Shown piece after piece: positions 15,661 through 15,876 of a DNA stretch of 15,876 bases. Origin of the DNA: Desulfobacterales bacterium. Lineage in GTDB: Bacteria > Desulfobacterota > DSM-4660 > Desulfatiglandales > B25-G16. Location of the stretch: NCBI GenBank assembly GCA_013375335.1, contig JABXJZ010000006.1, positions 1 through 15,876 of the forward strand. The letters are read 5' to 3'. Below the pieces are notes generated by a model. It worked only from the letters and a program-made list of their open reading frames with translations. It was not told the origin of the DNA and ran no database searches. The position numbers were made by a program, and so were the translations under genes. Every line of letters starts with the position of its first letter. Positions within the stretch are counted from its first letter, which is position 1.

Positions 15661-15876
15661 ATGAATTCTCTGCCTTATGGCTCTCCGCCTTTATCCACAC
15701 AAGGATAGGACGATCGACAGAGGAGGAAAACCTCGTTTCAGGCCTGAGCCATTACACGAGATGCAGAGAGGAACAGGGAGGAACTGGGAAAGAAGAGGGG
15801 GATGTCATTCGAACAATCTCTTTTGGGCCGTATCTCCCTTTGCCCTGGGGGGAAAGCCAAAATGCCTGTAGGCAAG
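15661..15876. other. Stretch with no supported gene at the right edge
   Basis: I can assign no gene here. The plus strand is markedly purine-rich between about 15719 and 15803. An open frame of 64 codons (15677-15871) has no ribosome binding site and no recognisable motif; one minus-strand frame is also open from the edge to about 15731. A GAGG-AAAA-CCTC mini-hairpin lies at 15723-15734, and the near-palindrome TGCCTGTAGGCA at 15863-15874. It could be intergenic sequence, an interspersed repeat or the edge of a neighbouring gene. Confidence 0.4.

Noticed and set aside
15677..15871. 64-codon plus-strand open frame at the right edge
   Set aside because: No ribosome binding site, no family resemblance and low-complexity basic composition; kept only as part of an unassigned stretch.
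1..15876. CRISPR arrays, tRNA/rRNA genes, transposases, toxin-antitoxin or defence genes
   Set aside because: I saw no regularly spaced repeats, cloverleaf or rRNA sequence, transposase motifs or defence domains; nearly all the sequence is accounted for by housekeeping genes.

Overview
This window is a compact, mostly housekeeping segment of a Gram-negative bacterial chromosome. It holds paired parvulin-type outer-membrane chaperones, several lipoproteins with visible lipoboxes, a LolB-like protein, a sigma-32 factor and a TrkA/TrkH potassium system. Heavy AGG/AGA arginine use, intermediate GC content by eye and the order mfd - parvulin lipoprotein - surA suggest a deltaproteobacterial (Desulfobacterota-like) lineage. 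That assignment is inference from gene content, not a database result.

Layout. The left edge cuts into mfd (transcription-repair coupling factor), missing about its first third. On the same strand follow a parvulin lipoprotein, a SurA-type periplasmic chaperone that overlaps it, a RodZ-like membrane-anchored HTH protein and tyrS (TTG start). After a gap of about 200 bases comes a second co-directional cluster: rpoH (sigma-32, with a clear RpoH box), a lipoprotein made of about 15 TPR units, a LolB-like lipoprotein, a Mut7-C/zinc-ribbon protein and a polytopic M48 zinc protease with C-terminal TPRs. Overlapping or near-touching junctions suggest translational coupling. From 12.75 kb the strand flips: trkA and trkH are read leftward, overlap by one base, and meet the M48 gene tail-to-tail with 28 bases between. 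A good sigma-70-like promoter lies upstream of trkA. The last roughly 215 bases hold no gene I can support.

How the genes work together. Much of the plus-strand content concerns cell-envelope biogenesis and quality control: outer-membrane protein folding (parvulin, SurA), cell shape (RodZ-like), lipoprotein delivery (LolB-like), a TPR scaffold and a membrane protease. The heat-shock sigma factor heads the second cluster, so those envelope genes may be co-transcribed with it. I see no phage, transposon, CRISPR, toxin-antitoxin or defence genes, and no clearly new system. The least ordinary features are the rpoH-led envelope cluster, the M48-TPR architecture, three intergenic hairpins and the unexplained right edge.
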